From positions 5,456,001 through 5,520,000 of the forward strand of contig NZ_JQNN01000001.1 in assembly GCF_000745265.1 (NCBI RefSeq): a DNA stretch of 64,000 nt. Direction: 5' to 3'. Origin of the DNA: Massilia sp. 9096 (GTDB taxonomy: Bacteria > Pseudomonadota > Gammaproteobacteria > Burkholderiales > Burkholderiaceae_D). The notes beneath the pieces were generated by a model, which saw only the letters and a program-made list of their open reading frames with translations, searched no databases and was not told the origin of the DNA. The position numbers were made by a program, and so were the translations under genes. The stretch's first letter is position 1. Every line of letters starts with the position of its first letter. Of the stretch, positions 62,012 through 64,000 are shown in pieces.

Positions 62012-64000
62012 ATGAAACCTGTTCAAACCACCACCCTGATGGCCAACGCGATCCGCGCGCTGGCGATGGACGCCGTCCAGAAAGCCAACTCCGGCCACCC
62101 GGGCATGCCGATGGGCATGGCCGAGATCGCCGTGGCGCTGTGGGACGGCCACTATCGCCATAACCCGGCCAATCCGCTCTGGTTGAACCGCGACCGCTTC
62201 CTGCTCTCGAACGGCCACGGTTCGATGCTGCACTACGCGCTGCTGCACCTGTCGGGCTACGACCTGACGATGGACGACCTGCGCAACTTCCGCCAGATGC
62301 ACAGCAAGACCCCGGGCCATCCGGAAGTGCACATCACGCCGGGCGTCGAGACCACCACCGGTCCGCTCGGCCAGGGCATCGCCAACTCGGTCGGCATGGC
62401 GCTGGCCGAGTGGCTGCTGGCGCGTGAATTCAACCGTCCGGGCTTCGACGTGGTCGACCACCACACCTACGCCTTCCTGGGCGACGGCTGCCTGATGGAA
62501 GGCATCTCGCACGAAGCGGCCTCGCTGGCCGGCACGCTGCGCCTGAACAAGCTGATCTGGCTGTACGACGACAACGGCATCTCGATCGACGGCAAGGTCG
62601 AAGGCTGGTTCACCGACGACACCCCGCAGCGTTTCGCGTCCTACGGCTGGAACGTGATCCCGGGCGTGGATGGCCACAGCGTCGAAGCGGTCGATGCCGC
62701 GATCACGCAAGCCAAGCAATCGGACCGTCCGACCCTGATCTGCTGCAAGACCATCATCGGCAAGGGCTCGCCCAACCTGCAGGGCGGCGACAAGGTGCAC
62801 GGCGCCGCGCTGGGCGAGAAGGAAGTCGCGGCGGTGCGCGAGCACCTGGTGTGGGACGCGATCCCGTTCGACATCCCGGCCCCGATCTACCAAGCCTGGG
62901 ACCAGAAGGCCAAGGGCGCCGCGCTGGAAGCCGAGTGGAACGAGAAGTTCGCCGGCTACCGCGCGCAGTTCCCGGAACTGGCGGCGGAATTCGAGCGCCG
63001 CATGAAGGGCGAGCTGCCGGGCCAGTTCGAAGCCACCCTGGCCGCCGCCATCGCCTCGACCATCGAGAAGAAGGAAACCATCGCCACCCGCAAGGCCAGC
63101 CAGAACGCGATCCAGGCGCTGGCGCCGACGCTGCCGGAATTCCTCGGCGGCTCGGCCGACCTGACCGGCTCGAACCTGACCAACTGGAAGGAATCGATCC
63201 CGGTCCGCTCGGGCGTGCCGGGCAACCACATCAACTACGGCGTGCGCGAGTTCGGCATGTCGGCGATCATGAACGGCATCGCCCTGCACGGCGGCTACAT
63301 CCCGTTCGGCGCGACCTTCCTGACCTTCGCGGACTACAGCCGCAACGCGCTGCGCATGGCCGCGCTGATGAAGATCCGTTCGCTGTTCGTGTTCACCCAC
63401 GACTCGATCGGCCTGGGCGAAGACGGCCCGACCCACCAGTCGGTCGAGCATGTCTCGTCGCTGCGCCTGATCCCGAACCTGGACAACTGGCGTCCGTGCG
63501 ACACGACCGAGTCGACCGTCGCCTGGGGTGAAGCGGTCAAGCGCAAGGACGGCCCGTCGACGCTGATCTTCTCGCGCCAGAACCTGCCGTTCATGGAGCG
63601 CGACGCCAACACCGTCGCCGGCATCGCCCGCGGCGGCTACGTCCTGCGCGACGTCCAGAACCCGCAGGCCGTGCTGATCGCGACCGGCTCGGAAGTCGAA
63701 CTGGCCATGAAGTCGGCTGATGCGCTGGCCGGGCAGGGCATCCGCGTGCGTGTGGTATCGATGCCGTCGACCGACGTGTTCGACCGCCAGGACGCAGCTT
63801 ACAAGGCAGCCGTGCTGGGCAAGGGCCTGCCGCGCGTGGCGATCGAGGCCGGCGTGACCGACTTCTGGTACAAGTACGTCGGCCTGGAAGGCGCCGTGGT
63901 GGGCATCGACACCTTCGGCGAATCGGCGCCGGCGCCGGTGCTGTTCAAGCATTTCGGCTTCACCGTGGAAAATGTGGTTGCCAAGGTGAAATCGGTCATG
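62012..64000 (+). CDS. tkt: transketolase (3' end outside window)
   Basis: 663 codons to the window end with no stop yet; normal length is about 660-670, so nearly complete. Transfers two-carbon units between sugar phosphates in the pentose phosphate and Calvin pathways, with thiamine diphosphate. Motifs: [47 protein letters not shown], the cofactor motif [13 protein letters not shown]...[10 protein letters not shown], and the C-terminal [15 protein letters not shown] 62012 gives the family-like [21 protein letters not shown]. Confidence 0.96.
   Translation, partial: MKPVQTTTLMANAIRALAMDAVQKANSGHPGMPMGMAEIAVALWDGHYRHNPANPLWLNRDRFLLSNGHGSMLHYALLHLSGYDLTMDDLRNFRQMHSKTPGHPEVHITPGVETTTGPLGQGIANSVGMALAEWLLAREFNRPGFDVVDHHTYAFLGDGCLMEGISHEAASLAGTLRLNKLIWLYDDNGISIDGKVEGWFTDDTPQRFASYGWNVIPGVDGHSVEAVDAAITQAKQSDRPTLICCKTIIGKGSPNLQGGDKVHGAALGEKEVAAVREHLVWDAIPFDIPAPIYQAWDQKAKGAALEAEWNEKFAGYRAQFPELAAEFERRMKGELPGQFEATLAAAIASTIEKKETIATRKASQNAIQALAPTLPEFLGGSADLTGSNLTNWKESIPVRSGVPGNHINYGVREFGMSAIMNGIALHGGYIPFGATFLTFADYSRNALRMAALMKIRSLFVFTHDSIGLGEDGPTHQSVEHVSSLRLIPNLDNWRPCDTTESTVAWGEAVKRKDGPSTLIFSRQNLPFMERDANTVAGIARGGYVLRDVQNPQAVLIATGSEVELAMKSADALAGQGIRVRVVSMPSTDVFDRQDAAYKAAVLGKGLPRVAIEAGVTDFWYKYVGLEGAVVGIDTFGESAPAPVLFKHFGFTVENVVAKVKSVM

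Overview
The window is high-GC DNA (estimated by eye) from a betaproteobacterium, most likely an Oxalobacteraceae member of the Massilia/Telluria type. The clues are a polyhydroxybutyrate (PHB) metabolism set (3-hydroxybutyrate dehydrogenase, patatin-like hydrolase, intracellular PHA depolymerase, PHA-system protein), the orders rplU-rpmA-obgE-proB and glnA-DUF4124-glnL-glnG, a PEP-CTERM protein, and large families of TonB-dependent receptors. This is inference from gene content; no 16S gene is present.

Layout. 1-2.1 kb (minus): operon of a carboxymuconolactone-decarboxylase-like protein, a patatin-like lipase and a 3-hydroxybutyrate dehydrogenase cut by the window edge. 2.3-2.5 kb: two identical tRNA-Pro(CGG) genes. 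2.5-7.4 kb: ispB, divergent from rplU-rpmA, then obgE, a small membrane protein and proB. 7.4-11.2 kb: a secreted protein ending at a C10 tract, a VOC protein, and an ExbB-ExbD pair coupled to a large unidentified inner-membrane protein. 11.3-21.3 kb: nth and rnfB, an RcnB-like protein, a DUF4261-like protein, phaZ, ferredoxin reductase, fdxA, a metallopeptidase with an emfourin-like inhibitor, a PEP-CTERM protein, a PHA-system protein and an acyl-CoA-binding protein. 21.5-22.8 kb: a complete IS5-family element inserted exactly at the stop codon of an FKBP gene. 23.3-27.0 kb: four genes chained by 4-base overlaps (beta-propeller, polysaccharide deacetylase, sterol-desaturase-like hydroxylase, EI24-type membrane protein), followed by a CinA-type protein. 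28.1-33.3 kb: a divergent bifunctional penicillin-binding protein with a Lys/Ala-rich tail, followed one base later by a membrane-anchored TAXI binding protein. 33.3-41.5 kb: NHL lipoprotein, rhodanese, then the nitrogen-control locus glnA-DUF4124-glnL-glnG with NtrC sites and a sigma-54 promoter, a 26-bp hairpin repeat array, and corA. 41.7-48.9 kb: two TonB-dependent receptors flanking a frameshifted small gene and a secreted acetamidase/formamidase. 49.1-53.7 kb: MFS exporter with MarR regulator and palindromic operator, RhtA-like exporter, FAD-dependent dehydrogenase. 54.3-61.1 kb: two tandem paralogous TonB-dependent receptors. 61.2-64 kb: rsmE divergent from a transketolase gene cut by the window end.

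Most of the window is ordinary housekeeping and accessory DNA. The signals I find most worth a second look are: the 26-bp tandem array after glnG, where paired substitutions keep each hairpin intact; the exbB-exbD-plus-unknown module; the metallopeptidase/inhibitor pair with overlapping genes; the four-gene coupled envelope cluster; the PBP/TAXI pair; and an NtrC-type 17-mer upstream of a TonB-dependent receptor that closely matches the one upstream of glnA. I cannot show that any of these is undescribed. Starts were chosen from reading frame, ribosome binding sites and family N-termini; all function calls come from reading motifs, not from searches.
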